From: Planctomycetota bacterium
GTDB lineage: Bacteria > Planctomycetota > UBA1135 > GCA-002748355
Length of the DNA stretch: 64,000 nt
Assembly: GCA_020638795.1 (NCBI GenBank)
Contig: JACKHW010000002.1
Span: 558,001 to 622,000 of the forward strand
Reading direction: 5' to 3'
Shown one piece after another: positions 26,593 through 36,158 of the stretch. The notes below the pieces were generated by a model. That model did no database searches. It was given only the letters and a program-made list of their open reading frames with translations, and had not been told where the DNA came from. The number at the start of each line of letters is the position of its first letter. The stretch's first letter is position 1. A program made the position numbers and the translations under genes.

Positions 26593-27261
26593 ATGGCAGA
26601 TATGTTCTCGATCGATGGCGATGACATCGCCACAGAGCGTCGTCTCGATCGCCCCAAGCCCTCTCCGCGAGCACTGGCAGCATTCCAAGCCATCTTCAAG
26701 ACACCGGACGAGCCCGCGCCAGAACGACAGGAACCAGAACCGCAAGGAGAAGTCGACCAAGACGCTTCGGAGTCCGCTGACGATCGAGAGGGCCAGTCTT
26801 CTGGCGCCCTCGAATCCGAAGCACGCAGCGCCCGCGCGTACAGAGGCACGACACATCAGAATGGTGCTCCTGTTGCGAATCCCACAGCCGCCGCTACGCC
26901 GCGTGCAGCGACTGTGATCCATGCGCGAACCGAATCGGTCGACCGCCCCCAAAGCCCCTTCCACACCTACGACTGGGTCTTGGGCAAACTGCGCGACAAG
27001 CCTTCGATGACCTTTCTCGAGATTCGGCGTTTGGCGGACCGCGGACGATTCGAGGTGTCCGAAGGTCATTACAAGCGCGCGCGTCAGGCGATTGCCGGCG
27101 AGCTGCCGATCGGAGGTAGTTCCAAGATCGATGCGATCGTCGAGGACACGATCGCTCTCCTGCGCGAACCGATCCATGAGTGCAAGCGTTTTCGTGATGC
27201 CGCGCACGAGATCGCCGCGATTTGCGAGCGCGTACTGCGCGAACTCGGCGAACACGATTGA
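26593..27261 (+). CDS. Hypothetical cytoplasmic protein with disordered N-terminal half
   Basis: This 222-residue protein has no signal or membrane segment. Residues about 20-120 are Pro/Glu/Ala/Ser-rich and likely disordered. Residues about 125-222 are helical and charged, with FHTYDWVLGKLRDK...MTFLEIRRLADRGRF, which could be a winged-helix or helix-turn-helix unit; this is a guess. The ATG has GCGGAG 7 nt upstream. No family is recognised. It stands between arginase and an M19 dipeptidase. Confidence 0.6.
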   Translation: MADMFSIDGDDIATERRLDRPKPSPRALAAFQAIFKTPDEPAPERQEPEPQGEVDQDASESADDREGQSSGALESEARSARAYRGTTHQNGAPVANPTAAATPRAATVIHARTESVDRPQSPFHTYDWVLGKLRDKPSMTFLEIRRLADRGRFEVSEGHYKRARQAIAGELPIGGSSKIDAIVEDTIALLREPIHECKRFRDAAHEIAAICERVLRELGEHD

Positions 27262-27284
27262 AGGCATGAGCACCGTGTGATGCC

Positions 27285-28391
27285 GTGAAGGTCGACGCCC
27301 TCGTCAAAGCGCTCGCGAAGCGTGTCCCGCTCGTCGATGGTCACAACGACCTGCCGTGGCAGATCGAGCTGCTCGCGAATCGTGAACTCACGAGGTTCGA
27401 CCTCCGCACGGAGCGCGCCGACGTGCACACCGACATTCCGCGCCTGCGACGAGGTGGAGTCGGAGCCCAGTTCTGGGCTGCCTATGTCCCATGCGAGGTC
27501 GAGGGTGACGCTGCAGTCAAGCACGCCTTGGCGCAGATCGACCTCGTGCATCGGATCGTACAGCGTTGGCGCGACGACTTCGCGTTCGCCGAGAACGCGA
27601 CTCAAGTCGAGGCCGTGCATGCTGCCGGCAAGATCGCATGTTTGATCGGGGTCGAAGGCGGTCATGCGATCGGTGACTCGCTCGCCGTGCTTCGAATGTT
27701 CCGCCGGCTCGGCGTGCGCTACTTGACGCTGACTCACAACAAGTCCCATTCGTGGGCGGATTCGGCGACGGATGCGCCACGCCACGGCGGTCTCAGTACC
27801 TTCGGCGAGGAGGTCGTTCGCGAGATGAACCGGATCGGCATGATCGTCGATCTCTCGCACACTTCGGATGCGACGATGGAAGCCGCGATGCGGGTGTCCG
27901 AGGCGCCGGTCGTGTTCACGCACTCTTCGTCGCGCGCCATCTGCAATCACGCGCGCAACGTGCCCGATACGATTCTCGAGCAGCTTCGAGAGATCGGCGG
28001 CACGATCATGGTCACTTTCGTGCCCTCGTTCGTGAACGAAGACGTCCGTCGTCATTGGGCAGCGCGCCGTGAGATCGCTGCCCGTGGCGATCCGGAAGCG
28101 ATCGATGAGTTCGACCGGACGAACACCGTGCCCAAGGCGTCCCTCACCGACGTCGCACTCCATCTCGAACACCTGCGATCCGTCGTCGGGATCGACCATA
28201 TCGGTATCGGTGGTGATTTCGACGGCATCGAATCGGTGCCGACCGGACTCGAGGACGTGTCGAAGTATCACGACCTCTTCGTGCTCCTCGTAGAGCGCGG
28301 CTGGGCCGAGGGCGAACTCGAGAAGATCGCAGGGAAGAACATCCTGCGCACGATGAACCGCGTGGACGATGTTCGGAGGTCGATGTCATGA
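27285..28391 (+). CDS. Membrane dipeptidase family protein (peptidase M19)
   Basis: The 368-residue protein has the M19 zinc-site landmarks: VDGHNDLPW (His/Asp) near the start, the bridging glutamate in IGVEGGHAIGD, the segment LTLTHNKSHSWADSA, MIVDLSHTSDATM, VFTHSSSR and the C-terminal IGIGGDFDGIE. These metallopeptidases cleave dipeptides, often with one D-residue. No signal peptide is seen, so it is probably cytoplasmic. The start is GTG 27285. A 4-nt overlap (ATGA) couples it to the next dehydrogenase. Confidence 0.9.
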   Translation: MKVDALVKALAKRVPLVDGHNDLPWQIELLANRELTRFDLRTERADVHTDIPRLRRGGVGAQFWAAYVPCEVEGDAAVKHALAQIDLVHRIVQRWRDDFAFAENATQVEAVHAAGKIACLIGVEGGHAIGDSLAVLRMFRRLGVRYLTLTHNKSHSWADSATDAPRHGGLSTFGEEVVREMNRIGMIVDLSHTSDATMEAAMRVSEAPVVFTHSSSRAICNHARNVPDTILEQLREIGGTIMVTFVPSFVNEDVRRHWAARREIAARGDPEAIDEFDRTNTVPKASLTDVALHLEHLRSVVGIDHIGIGGDFDGIESVPTGLEDVSKYHDLFVLLVERGWAEGELEKIAGKNILRTMNRVDDVRRSMS

Positions 28392-29488
28392 TTCGTGCGG
28401 TCGTGATGCCCGGAGCCGGTGGGCCTTGTGAAGTGCGCGAAGTTCCCGAACCGGCGCTCGCGCTCGATTCGGCCTTGATGCGCGTCGTGGCGAGTGAGGT
28501 CTGCGGGACTGACGTGCACTTGCGCGACTCCAAGCTCGCTGGCGTTCCCTACCCGATCGTGCCGGGTCATGTGTCGTGCGGGCGGATCGAGAAGTTGCGT
28601 GGTTCGATGCGTGACATCGCAGGTGCGGAGCTGCGCGAAGGCGATTTCGTCACGTTTCTCGATGTCCACAAGACCTGCAACGCCTGTTGGAGCTGCCTCG
28701 TCGCGAAGGCATCCACGCGGTGCCCAGATCGCCGTGTCTACGGAATCACGTACGGTGTCGGCGATGGGATCCTGGGCGGTTGGGCGACCCATCTCGAACT
28801 GCTGACGGGTGTACACGTGATCCGTCTCGATGCCGTTTCCGTGGAGCGTTTCATGGCGGGTGGTTGTGGATTGCCGACAGCACTGCACGCAATCGATCGT
28901 GCGGCGATCCAGATCGGCGATACCGTGCTCGTGCTCGGTGTCGGGCCGGTCGGCCTCAGCGCGATCGCGTTCGCGCGGGCATCGGGTGCGGGGCGTGTGC
29001 TCGCGATCGGTGCGCCGCGACTGCGTTTGGATACCGCCCTCGCGGTCGGCGCGGATCAGGTCCTGGATCTCTCGGAGCACGACGTCGAGCAGCGCCATGC
29101 TTGGGTCCTCGAGCAGACCGAGGGGCGAGGCGCGGACGTCACAATCGAAGCCGCTGGCGCACCGAGTGCCGCGGTGGAGGCCCAGCGATTCACGCGGGAC
29201 GCGGGCCGAGTCGTGATCGTCGGCCAGTACACCGACCACGGAAGCGTCGCGTGGAATCCACACACCGACCTCAACAAGAAGCACCTCGAGGTTCGTGGTT
29301 GTTGGGGCTCGGACTTCTCGCACTTCTACCGCGGTGTGCAGTGGCTCGCGGACGAAGCGCGCGGTCGCCCATGGGATTCGATCCCGATCGAGCGTTTCGG
29401 TCTCGATCGATGCAACGAAGCTCTCTCGGCCGTCGAGGCCGGTCGCGTCGTCAAGGCGCTTGTCGATCCGGCTGCGCCAGCCGTTTGA
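28388..29488 (+). CDS. Zinc-type alcohol dehydrogenase-like (MDR) oxidoreductase
   Basis: The 366-residue protein follows the medium-chain dehydrogenase plan: the catalytic zinc site EVCGTDVH with PGHVSCG, a structural-zinc-like lobe (CNACWSCLVAKASTRCP), the Rossmann motif VLGVGPVGLSA and a later GRVVIVGQY. It is NAD(P)-dependent; the substrate is unknown. It is coupled to the M19 dipeptidase gene upstream. The last 38 bp overlap the end of the convergent menE gene. Confidence 0.88.
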   Translation: MIRAVVMPGAGGPCEVREVPEPALALDSALMRVVASEVCGTDVHLRDSKLAGVPYPIVPGHVSCGRIEKLRGSMRDIAGAELREGDFVTFLDVHKTCNACWSCLVAKASTRCPDRRVYGITYGVGDGILGGWATHLELLTGVHVIRLDAVSVERFMAGGCGLPTALHAIDRAAIQIGDTVLVLGVGPVGLSAIAFARASGAGRVLAIGAPRLRLDTALAVGADQVLDLSEHDVEQRHAWVLEQTEGRGADVTIEAAGAPSAAVEAQRFTRDAGRVVIVGQYTDHGSVAWNPHTDLNKKHLEVRGCWGSDFSHFYRGVQWLADEARGRPWDSIPIERFGLDRCNEALSAVEAGRVVKALVDPAAPAV

Positions 29489-30785
29489 GTTCGACGAGAC
29501 TTGGCTTGATCGACGTGCTGTACGGTAGCGCGTACACGCGATCGGGTACGAGGAAGCGCGGCAAGCGCGTCGAGAGTTCGGTGAGCAGTCGTGCCTCACA
29601 CGAGTGTCGCCTCAGTTCTCGTGGAGCCTCGATGTCGGCGACGAAAGCGACCGGCCGCTCGCCCCAGCGAGGATCGTCGATCGCGACGACGTGGACCTCT
29701 TCGGTCGCGGCGACGGTGCGGAGAACGGCCTCGATCTCTTCGGGAGACACGTTTTCTCCCCCGGATACGAAGCGGCGGTCCTTGCGCCCGTGGATGCAAA
29801 GGCGGCCGTCATCCGTCAGGCGACCGAGGTCTCCGGTGGCAAATAGTCCGTCGCCATCCGTGAGAGGCACGAGGCTGTCGCCTTCGATCCTGCCGAGCGC
29901 GATTCCGGAGCCGCCCACGAGAATCTCGCCACCACGGATCGTCACGTGTCGACCCGGTAGGGGGGAGCCAACCGATTCCGAGTCGTTACTGTTCGCGGTC
30001 GCGACCTGCGCCGTCGTCTCGGTCATTCCGTACGTCCCGTGCATCGGGATCGCCGCGTCTCTTGCGCGTTCGATCAGTCGAGCCGGCACGGGGCCGCCAC
30101 CGACGAGCGCAGCGCGGAGATCGAGCCGCACGGCGGGGTGTCGGCTCGCAAGTTGGTCGAGGAGATCGGTCGCCTGTTTGGCGACGAGCGAACAGTGTGT
30201 CGCGCCCGTGCGGAGCAGCGCGTCGACGAGAGATTCACCCGGGCGCCGCAGCGCGACGGCGCCCCCGGATCGCAGTGCGCGCATCCAGATCGACAGGCCC
30301 GCGATGTGATGGAACGGCAAACTGAGAAGCCAGCGATCGCCGGGACCGAACGGAATGCGCGTCGCGGCTCCGTCGGCACTCACTGCATGGTTCTCGAGAC
30401 CGTGGACGACAGCGCGCGGTTCTCCGGTGCTTCCGCTTGTGAACACGACATCGATCGGCAGACGTCCATCGAAGGACGTCGCGAATGGGCGAAGTTGCGG
30501 CTTCCAGTGTTCGAGCTTTGCGAGACGCGCGCGTCGCCGCAGGGCGGGTTCATTCGGGGCGACGAGCGCGGCGACACTTCCGGCGATCAGGATCGCGCAA
30601 AACTCGATGAGAGTCTCTGCGCACTCTTCGGCCTCGAGCACGTGAATCGTCGCTGTCCTCGCGATGCGTCCTGCACGCTCCGTCGCACGATCGAGCACGT
30701 CTCCGTGCGTCCACACCGTTCCGTCCGCGATCAGGAGCGGCTCATGCGAACACGTGTTCGAGGCAGCGAAGAGTTCGTAGTCCAT
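29451..30785 (-). CDS. menE: o-Succinylbenzoate-CoA ligase (MenE)
   Basis: The 444-residue ANL-superfamily protein has the AMP-binding P-loop TSGSTGEPRAVVHG, the second motif GTYGMTETTAQV, ATGDLGRL and the hinge and C-terminal GRKDRRFVSGGENVSPEEIE. The family activates o-succinylbenzoate to its CoA ester in menaquinone synthesis; the assignment to MenE comes from its place as last gene of the men operon. ATG 30785 lies 14 nt after the menC stop and matches the typical short MenE N terminus. It overlaps the convergent dehydrogenase gene by 38 bp. Confidence 0.9.
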   Translation of the reverse strand: MDYELFAASNTCSHEPLLIADGTVWTHGDVLDRATERAGRIARTATIHVLEAEECAETLIEFCAILIAGSVAALVAPNEPALRRRARLAKLEHWKPQLRPFATSFDGRLPIDVVFTSGSTGEPRAVVHGLENHAVSADGAATRIPFGPGDRWLLSLPFHHIAGLSIWMRALRSGGAVALRRPGESLVDALLRTGATHCSLVAKQATDLLDQLASRHPAVRLDLRAALVGGGPVPARLIERARDAAIPMHGTYGMTETTAQVATANSNDSESVGSPLPGRHVTIRGGEILVGGSGIALGRIEGDSLVPLTDGDGLFATGDLGRLTDDGRLCIHGRKDRRFVSGGENVSPEEIEAVLRTVAATEEVHVVAIDDPRWGERPVAFVADIEAPRELRRHSCEARLLTELSTRLPRFLVPDRVYALPYSTSIKPSLVELKRLAQPDRQAP

Positions 30786-30799
30786 GCGACCCAGCGCGC

Positions 30800-31864
30800 T
30801 CACTTGCGTAGTTCGAATGCATCCCGAAGCATCATCGAGCGCGTGAGGGTGTCGAGCCACGCGCGTATGACGTCCTTCGATGGGCGTTCCTTCGCGTGAG
30901 CGTGCGATGTTCGCAGCGGCTCGAGATCGAAATCCTCACGAAAGAACGCGTCGGTCCCGAGGCCGTGAGACTCGTGTGGTGCGAGCAAGCATGCCACGCG
31001 GGCGATCGCTGTCCTACCGAGTGCGGACTCGAAGGTCGAACTGACGATCAGGCGCGCTCCGTGCCGGTCAGCGAGTTCTGCGACGTGCTCGACGCGACGC
31101 GCACCGAGCAGCGAAGGCTTGCAGACGTAGGCAGCGAAGTGCCCCATGCGTTCGTCGATTCCTCGGCCGTCGATCCGTCCGTCGTCGAGCCGAAGGAGCG
31201 TTTCGTCCAGCGCGATCGGCATGCCCGCTTCGGCGAGTGCAGCGAGATCCTCGAACTTGGCACATGGTTCTTCCCAATACGAAACGTCGAGAGGTCGCGT
31301 AGCTTCGAACAGTGCGTGTGCCTCGTCACGATCGAGGCGGCGGTTGGCATCCACGCGCAATTCCGTGCTCGGGAGACATGATCGGACGCGAGCGATGCGT
31401 TGCGCTTCGCTCGTGTGACGTCCGATCTTGAGTTTGACGGCACGTGGCGGGTGTCGCGTGAGGGCCTCGAGCTGCGTGTCCAGTTGCGTGTCCAGTTGCG
31501 TGTCGAGTCTTCTGTCGCGTGGATCGTCGCCTGTCGTGGCTTCGTTGCGCCACAGAAGTACGGCGCTATCCACGATGGGTTGGTAGACGTCGAGGCTCGG
31601 AATCGCGCTGACGACGCACCACTGAGCCGGCGCCGGGATCTCGCTCAGTAGAGATCCGTTCTCCAAACAATCGCGGACGCCGCGCTCGGCAATATCGAGC
31701 GTGATGCCGTCGAACTGTGGCCAAACGGCGAGCTCACCGATGCCGATCGCGTCGTCTTGCTCGAGGATGAGCCAGAGCCCTTCGCGGTGGGAGTGACCAG
31801 CGAGAGTCGACATCAATGGCAGCGACCAACGGACTGCCCGCGCCCGTTTCCACTCGAGACTCAT
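30800..31864 (-). CDS. menC: o-Succinylbenzoate synthase (MenC)
   Basis: The 354-residue enolase-superfamily protein has the expected catalytic series: KLK in AVKLKIG, Asp in RVDANRR, Glu in YWEEP, Asp in IALDETL and Lys in VCKPSLLG. It dehydrates SHCHC to o-succinylbenzoate. ATG 31864 overlaps the menA stop (ATGA). An insertion just before the first catalytic lysine consists of three DTQL repeats from a 12-bp tandem repeat. Confidence 0.92.
   Translation of the reverse strand: MSLEWKRARAVRWSLPLMSTLAGHSHREGLWLILEQDDAIGIGELAVWPQFDGITLDIAERGVRDCLENGSLLSEIPAPAQWCVVSAIPSLDVYQPIVDSAVLLWRNEATTGDDPRDRRLDTQLDTQLDTQLEALTRHPPRAVKLKIGRHTSEAQRIARVRSCLPSTELRVDANRRLDRDEAHALFEATRPLDVSYWEEPCAKFEDLAALAEAGMPIALDETLLRLDDGRIDGRGIDERMGHFAAYVCKPSLLGARRVEHVAELADRHGARLIVSSTFESALGRTAIARVACLLAPHESHGLGTDAFFREDFDLEPLRTSHAHAKERPSKDVIRAWLDTLTRSMMLRDAFELRK
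31471..31506. repeat. 12-bp tandem repeat (three copies) inside menC
   Basis: Three near-identical 12-bp units (g-y-t-g-c-g-t-g-t-c-c-a on the + strand) encode DTQLDTQLDTQL on the - strand. The in-frame unit length means copy changes keep the frame. Confidence 0.85.
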
Positions 31865-32742
31865 GACAAGCACCAGCCGAGCGAGAGCAGGATCGCGTGC
31901 AGGAGCTGCAGCGCAGCCGTGCGTCCCAGAAACGGATTGAGCCGTGCACCGTCGATGCGCACGACGTGCTTTGCGACGACGAAGGCCGGGATCGCGACCG
32001 CGACCGCGACGGCGGCGTAGGCGCGATCGGGTCGTAGTAGCGGCACGAACCCCGTCGCAAGTGCGGCAAGGACGAAGCACGCGACGTATTCCGAGCGACC
32101 GAAAGCCTCTCCGAATCGTACGACCAAGGTGCGCTTGCCGCTGCGTGCATCACCCGTGCGATCTCGAAGGTTGTTGACGACGAGGATCGCGGTCGCGAGG
32201 AACCCGGTTGCGAAACCGACGAGAATCGCCGCCCACGACAAGGTGTGCGACTGGACCCAATAGGTGCCGGCGACCGCGATCGGTCCGAAGAACACCAACA
32301 CGAACACATCGCCGAGACCGACGTATCCGAGCGGTTTCGGACCGCCGGTGTAGAGGACACCGGACAGGATCGACAAGGCTCCGATCACGAGGATCGGTGT
32401 GCCGCCCCGCACGATCAGATAGATGCCTGCGACGATCGCGAGCGCGAACGCGCTCGCTGTCGCGATGGCCATGGTCTTCGGGGTGACCCAGCCCTTCGCG
32501 GTCGCGCGTGCGGGGCCGATTCGCGAATGGTCGTCCGTACCCTTCACGAAGTCGAAGTAGTCGTTGGCGAAGTTCGTTCCAATCTGGATGAACGTCGCCC
32601 CGACGAGCGCGGCGAGGATCGACAACGGGTGGTGCACATCATCGCCGAACGCCAGAGCCGCACCGAGCACGACGGGGCACAGTGCTGCGCTCAACGTGCG
32701 CGGACGTGCAGCCGCGAGCCAGATCCGAGGCCTGCTCGGCAT
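31861..32742 (-). CDS. menA: 1,4-Dihydroxy-2-naphthoate polyprenyltransferase (MenA)
   Basis: The 293-residue UbiA-family membrane protein has eight to nine hydrophobic helices and the prenyl-diphosphate site NDYFDFVKGTD (NDxxDxxxGxD), with a second aspartate motif NNLRDRTGDARSGKRTLVVRFG. It attaches the polyprenyl tail to DHNA. ATG 32742, 10 nt after the menB stop, places AARPRTL at the usual N-terminal position. ATG 32802 and GTG 32811, both inside menB, are alternatives. Confidence 0.92.
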   Translation of the reverse strand: MPSRPRIWLAAARPRTLSAALCPVVLGAALAFGDDVHHPLSILAALVGATFIQIGTNFANDYFDFVKGTDDHSRIGPARATAKGWVTPKTMAIATASAFALAIVAGIYLIVRGGTPILVIGALSILSGVLYTGGPKPLGYVGLGDVFVLVFFGPIAVAGTYWVQSHTLSWAAILVGFATGFLATAILVVNNLRDRTGDARSGKRTLVVRFGEAFGRSEYVACFVLAALATGFVPLLRPDRAYAAVAVAVAIPAFVVAKHVVRIDGARLNPFLGRTAALQLLHAILLSLGWCLS

Positions 32743-32752
32743 GGCCGTGCGA

Positions 32753-33601
32753 TCAAGGACGCTTGGGGAAGCGATCGAAGTCCGGTCGTCGCTTTTGGAC
32801 ATAGGCGTCACGGCCTTCCTGCCCTTCCTCGGTCATGTAGTAGAGCAGCGTGGCATTGCCTGCGAGTTCTTGAAGCCCTTGTTGACCGTCGCAGTCGGCG
32901 TTCATCGCCGACTTGAGGCAACGAAGCGCGAGTGGGCTGTGCTGGAGCATCTCGTTGCACCATCGCACGGTTTCTTCTTCGAGTTCATCGAAGGGCACGA
33001 CCTTGTTGACCATGCCCATCTCGTACGCGCGCTGTGCATCGTACTGGCGGCACAAGAACCAGATCTCGCGAGCGCGCTTCTGACCGACCATGCGTGCCAA
33101 GAAACTCGACCCGTATCCGCCGTCGAAGCTCCCGACCTTGGGGCCGGTCTGACCGAAGATCGCGTTGTCGGACGCGATCGTCAGATCGCAAACGACGTGC
33201 AACACGTGACCACCGCCGATCGCATACCCGTTGACCATGGCCACGATCGGCTTCGGACAAACGCGGATCTCGCGTTGCAGGTCGAGGACGTTGAGTCGTT
33301 CGATGCCGGTCGTTTGTTCCTTGTAGCCCGCATGACCGCGGATGCGTTGATCGCCACCCGAACAGAAGGCCTTGTCGCCTTCTCCGGTGAGGATCACGAC
33401 GCCGATCGAGGAATCGTCGCGTGCATCGTCGAGCGCACGCCGCAGTTCTTGGACCGTGCGAGGCGTGAACGCGTTACGCACTTCGGGGCGGCAGATCGTC
33501 ATCTTGGCGATGCCGCTCGCCTTCTCGTAGCGGATGTCGGCGAAGTCGAGATGGTTACACGACTGCCACGGCAGAGCTTGTCGGGGGTTTCGCTGTGTCA
33601 T
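32753..33601 (-). CDS. menB: 1,4-Dihydroxy-2-naphthoyl-CoA synthase (MenB)
   Basis: The 282-residue crotonase-fold protein has MenB-specific segments: RPEVRNAFTPRTV, the oxyanion region AFCSGGDQRIRG, PKPIVAMVNGYAIGGGHVLH, the bicarbonate/loop region GPKVGSFDGGYG and CRQYDAQRAYEMGMVN. It closes the naphthalenoid ring from o-succinylbenzoyl-CoA. The length and motifs match the family well. It overlaps menH by 4 nt. Confidence 0.96.
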   Translation of the reverse strand: MTQRNPRQALPWQSCNHLDFADIRYEKASGIAKMTICRPEVRNAFTPRTVQELRRALDDARDDSSIGVVILTGEGDKAFCSGGDQRIRGHAGYKEQTTGIERLNVLDLQREIRVCPKPIVAMVNGYAIGGGHVLHVVCDLTIASDNAIFGQTGPKVGSFDGGYGSSFLARMVGQKRAREIWFLCRQYDAQRAYEMGMVNKVVPFDELEEETVRWCNEMLQHSPLALRCLKSAMNADCDGQQGLQELAGNATLLYYMTEEGQEGRDAYVQKRRPDFDRFPKRP

Positions 33602-34386
33602 TTCTTTCGTCGGATTCGCGCGAGCGGCGTAGTCTCGCCGATTCGCACGAGACTCTCACGCAGGATTCCTGCGACTTCCCGCGGCGCTTCGGTGAGGAGA
33701 GCGTGACCGCGATTGGCGATGGTTCGGACCGTGATCGTCGCAGGCGCTGCGTCGTGCATGCGATTCGCGATTTCCACGAACTTGGAGTCAAGCGACCCGA
33801 CGACGAGTGTCGAAGGCGGGAGCGTTGCCGGCGCGGGTAGCGCGCATGGCTGATCCGCAAGGCTGCAAGCCAGGAGCGTGCGTGCGGCGCCGCGTACACG
33901 CGCGTCGTCGCTCGCGAGTGTGCGGCGACGAGACTCGAGTTCCATGAATGCCGGATGTCTGCGAACGGCGTCGAATAGCGGTTGATCGTACCAATCCGTG
34001 AGGAAAGTCTGGGGATCGTTCGTGAGACTGTCGGCGCGCAGCCGGTCGAGGTCGCGGCGTGCGTCACGCTCCTGTTCGCTGGTGAGCCCGGGGTGCACTC
34101 CACACAGCACGAGTTCCGCGAAATGCCGTGGTGCGCGCAGGGCGGCGACGAGCCCGATGCGCGCTCCCATCGAGTAGGCGCAGAGTACGCTTCCTGGCCG
34201 TGTGTCCTGCAGTAGGTCGTTGGCGCAAGCTTCGAGCGACTTCGGGTCCTCTCGATATCGAGTGCCGAGTCCCGCGACCTCATGGATCCGATACTCGACG
34301 CGGCCGTCCAACGCCTCGCGGAGATGTCCGAGGATCAAGTCGAAGTCAGCAGCTTCGCCGAGCCAACCGGGAACGAACGTGATCAC
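33598..34386 (-). CDS. menH: SHCHC synthase, alpha/beta hydrolase (MenH)
   Basis: The 262-residue alpha/beta-hydrolase has an oxyanion strand FVPGWLG, the nucleophile elbow AYSMGAR (Ser) and the catalytic histidine in NRGHALLTEAP. MenH removes pyruvate from the MenD product SEPHCHC; identity is secured by its position between menD and menB. It starts with GTG 34386, overlapping the menD stop (GTGA). Confidence 0.88.
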   Translation of the reverse strand: MITFVPGWLGEAADFDLILGHLREALDGRVEYRIHEVAGLGTRYREDPKSLEACANDLLQDTRPGSVLCAYSMGARIGLVAALRAPRHFAELVLCGVHPGLTSEQERDARRDLDRLRADSLTNDPQTFLTDWYDQPLFDAVRRHPAFMELESRRRTLASDDARVRGAARTLLACSLADQPCALPAPATLPPSTLVVGSLDSKFVEIANRMHDAAPATITVRTIANRGHALLTEAPREVAGILRESLVRIGETTPLARIRRKK

Positions 34387-36158
34387 GGCCCGGGATTCTC
34401 TCGTCCGATGTCCGCGAGTGCTATTCTCGCGGCATCACGAAAGTGCGCACGTGCAGAACGCTCGCTCGCACGATCGGTCGGACACACGAGAACCTCGATT
34501 TTTTGCACGTCCTGGCGAAGCGCCGCTTCGAGTTCCTCGATTGTCTCGACGTGTCGCGCAACGAAGCCGTGACTCACGACGAGTCTGACCAAGTCCGTGT
34601 GATGAGGAGCGACGATGCAACGCTCGAAGACCTCTCGATAGTCGGTGCAGGTGGCTATGGGAAGTCGATCGAAGAGACCACCGCCGTCATTGTCGATGAC
34701 GACGATGCGCATGCGAATCGATGCGTCCATCGCGCTCAGCGATCCCGAGTCGTGCAAGAAGGAAAGATCGCCTGTCAACACCGTGACCGTCCGCTCACTC
34801 GTGAGCGCGATTCCATAAGCCGTCGAGAGCGTGCCATCGATACCCGACACGCCGCGGTTGCAAAACGATCTCGATGCTTCGACCGAACTCACGAACCGAT
34901 CGACATCGCGGATTGGCGATGAGTTGGCGAGGACGAGGGCGTCGCTGCCGCTCGTGCTCGCTACGACGCAGCGCGCGATCTGTGCTTCGAGGGGAGGTTC
35001 GAGCGAACCGAGTGCCGTGCCGATCGCGCGCCCGAGATCGATCGCATCGCACCGACGTGCCACGTTCGCCGTCGCGTTCGCGGCGGCGGCCTCGATGACC
35101 TCGGCGATCGACTCGAGGGGAACTTGCACGACTTCGCCAGCCGTGTCGTTCCCGTCGCCGTCGGCGAGCCCGATCCGGCACACCGTGCTCGACGAGTTCA
35201 CGAGATGCTCGGCGAGTCGAGCCGAGACGACGGGGCCTCCGAGCCACAGCACGCGCTCTCCGAGGAGGGATCGGGTCAACTCTTCGTGCTCGAGGATCGA
35301 GTCGATGTCGTCGAGGAACACGGTCTTGGGCAAGTTGTTCCCGTTGGCATCGCGCATGCCGCTCGTGATCGTGGCGTGCGTGGGCACGCCCAGAGCCGTG
35401 ACGATTCGGCGCGCTGCGGCGATCTCGCTCAGTGTCGTCAATCGACCGACGACGATCGAATCCGCATTCATCACGGTCGAAGGCAGCATGTTCGCCTGCA
35501 CTGCTCGATGCGACCAATGCCCCGGAGACGATGACCGCAGGATCGACGCGTTGTCGCGTCTCTGCACGGGGAGCGTACCCGTGCCGATGGGGACGTCGAT
35601 CTCGAGTGGTTTGTCGAATCGGACGTTGATGTGCACCGGGCCGCGTTCGAGGTGCGCCATCGTCCAAGCATCGCGGACGCGCGCTTCGATGTGACGCTCT
35701 GCAGTCGTGTTACAGGGTGATAGATCATGACTGCGCAGTACGTGCGAGCCGTACATACCGTGCTGCGCGATCGTCTGATTGGCTCCCGATCCGACGAGTT
35801 CGAGTGGCCGATCGGCGGTCAGCACGAGCATCGGTACGTGGTCGGCCGCAGCTTCGACGATTGCGGGAAAGAGATTCGCGGTTGCCGTACCCGATGTCGT
35901 GATGATCACGCCAGGAGCCTCGGTTGCGCGCCCGATACCGAGAGCGACGAATGCGCCACTGCGTTCGTCGTGGACGACGTGAAGATCGAAGCCGCACGCC
36001 GCGAATGCGAGCACGAGTGGAGTCGAACGCGAACCGGGAGCGACGACCGCACGATGGCAACCCGCCAGCCACAACGTCTTGGCAATCGTGTTCGCCAAGA
36101 TTCCGTTGGCGCGACGGATGCTCGCTGAGTGGATTGCTCGATCGGGAGGCTCGGTCAT
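34383..36158 (-). CDS. menD: SEPHCHC synthase (MenD)
   Basis: The 591-residue TPP enzyme shows VVAPGSRSTPL and the N-terminal SGTATANLFPAIVEA with TADRP, and in the C-terminal TPP domain VLTGDLSFLHDSGSL and IDNDGGGLFDRLP, as in MenD. It couples 2-oxoglutarate to isochorismate. ATG 36158 overlaps the menF stop (ATGA); an in-frame extension upstream is antisense-like and not homologous. The length matches the family (about 560-600). Confidence 0.95.
   Translation of the reverse strand: MTEPPDRAIHSASIRRANGILANTIAKTLWLAGCHRAVVAPGSRSTPLVLAFAACGFDLHVVHDERSGAFVALGIGRATEAPGVIITTSGTATANLFPAIVEAAADHVPMLVLTADRPLELVGSGANQTIAQHGMYGSHVLRSHDLSPCNTTAERHIEARVRDAWTMAHLERGPVHINVRFDKPLEIDVPIGTGTLPVQRRDNASILRSSSPGHWSHRAVQANMLPSTVMNADSIVVGRLTTLSEIAAARRIVTALGVPTHATITSGMRDANGNNLPKTVFLDDIDSILEHEELTRSLLGERVLWLGGPVVSARLAEHLVNSSSTVCRIGLADGDGNDTAGEVVQVPLESIAEVIEAAAANATANVARRCDAIDLGRAIGTALGSLEPPLEAQIARCVVASTSGSDALVLANSSPIRDVDRFVSSVEASRSFCNRGVSGIDGTLSTAYGIALTSERTVTVLTGDLSFLHDSGSLSAMDASIRMRIVVIDNDGGGLFDRLPIATCTDYREVFERCIVAPHHTDLVRLVVSHGFVARHVETIEELEAALRQDVQKIEVLVCPTDRASERSARAHFRDAARIALADIGRENPGP

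Noticed and set aside
34419..34430. TGCTATTCT on the + strand resembling the extended -10 motif
   Set aside because: It lies inside the 3' end of menD, and no + strand gene follows.
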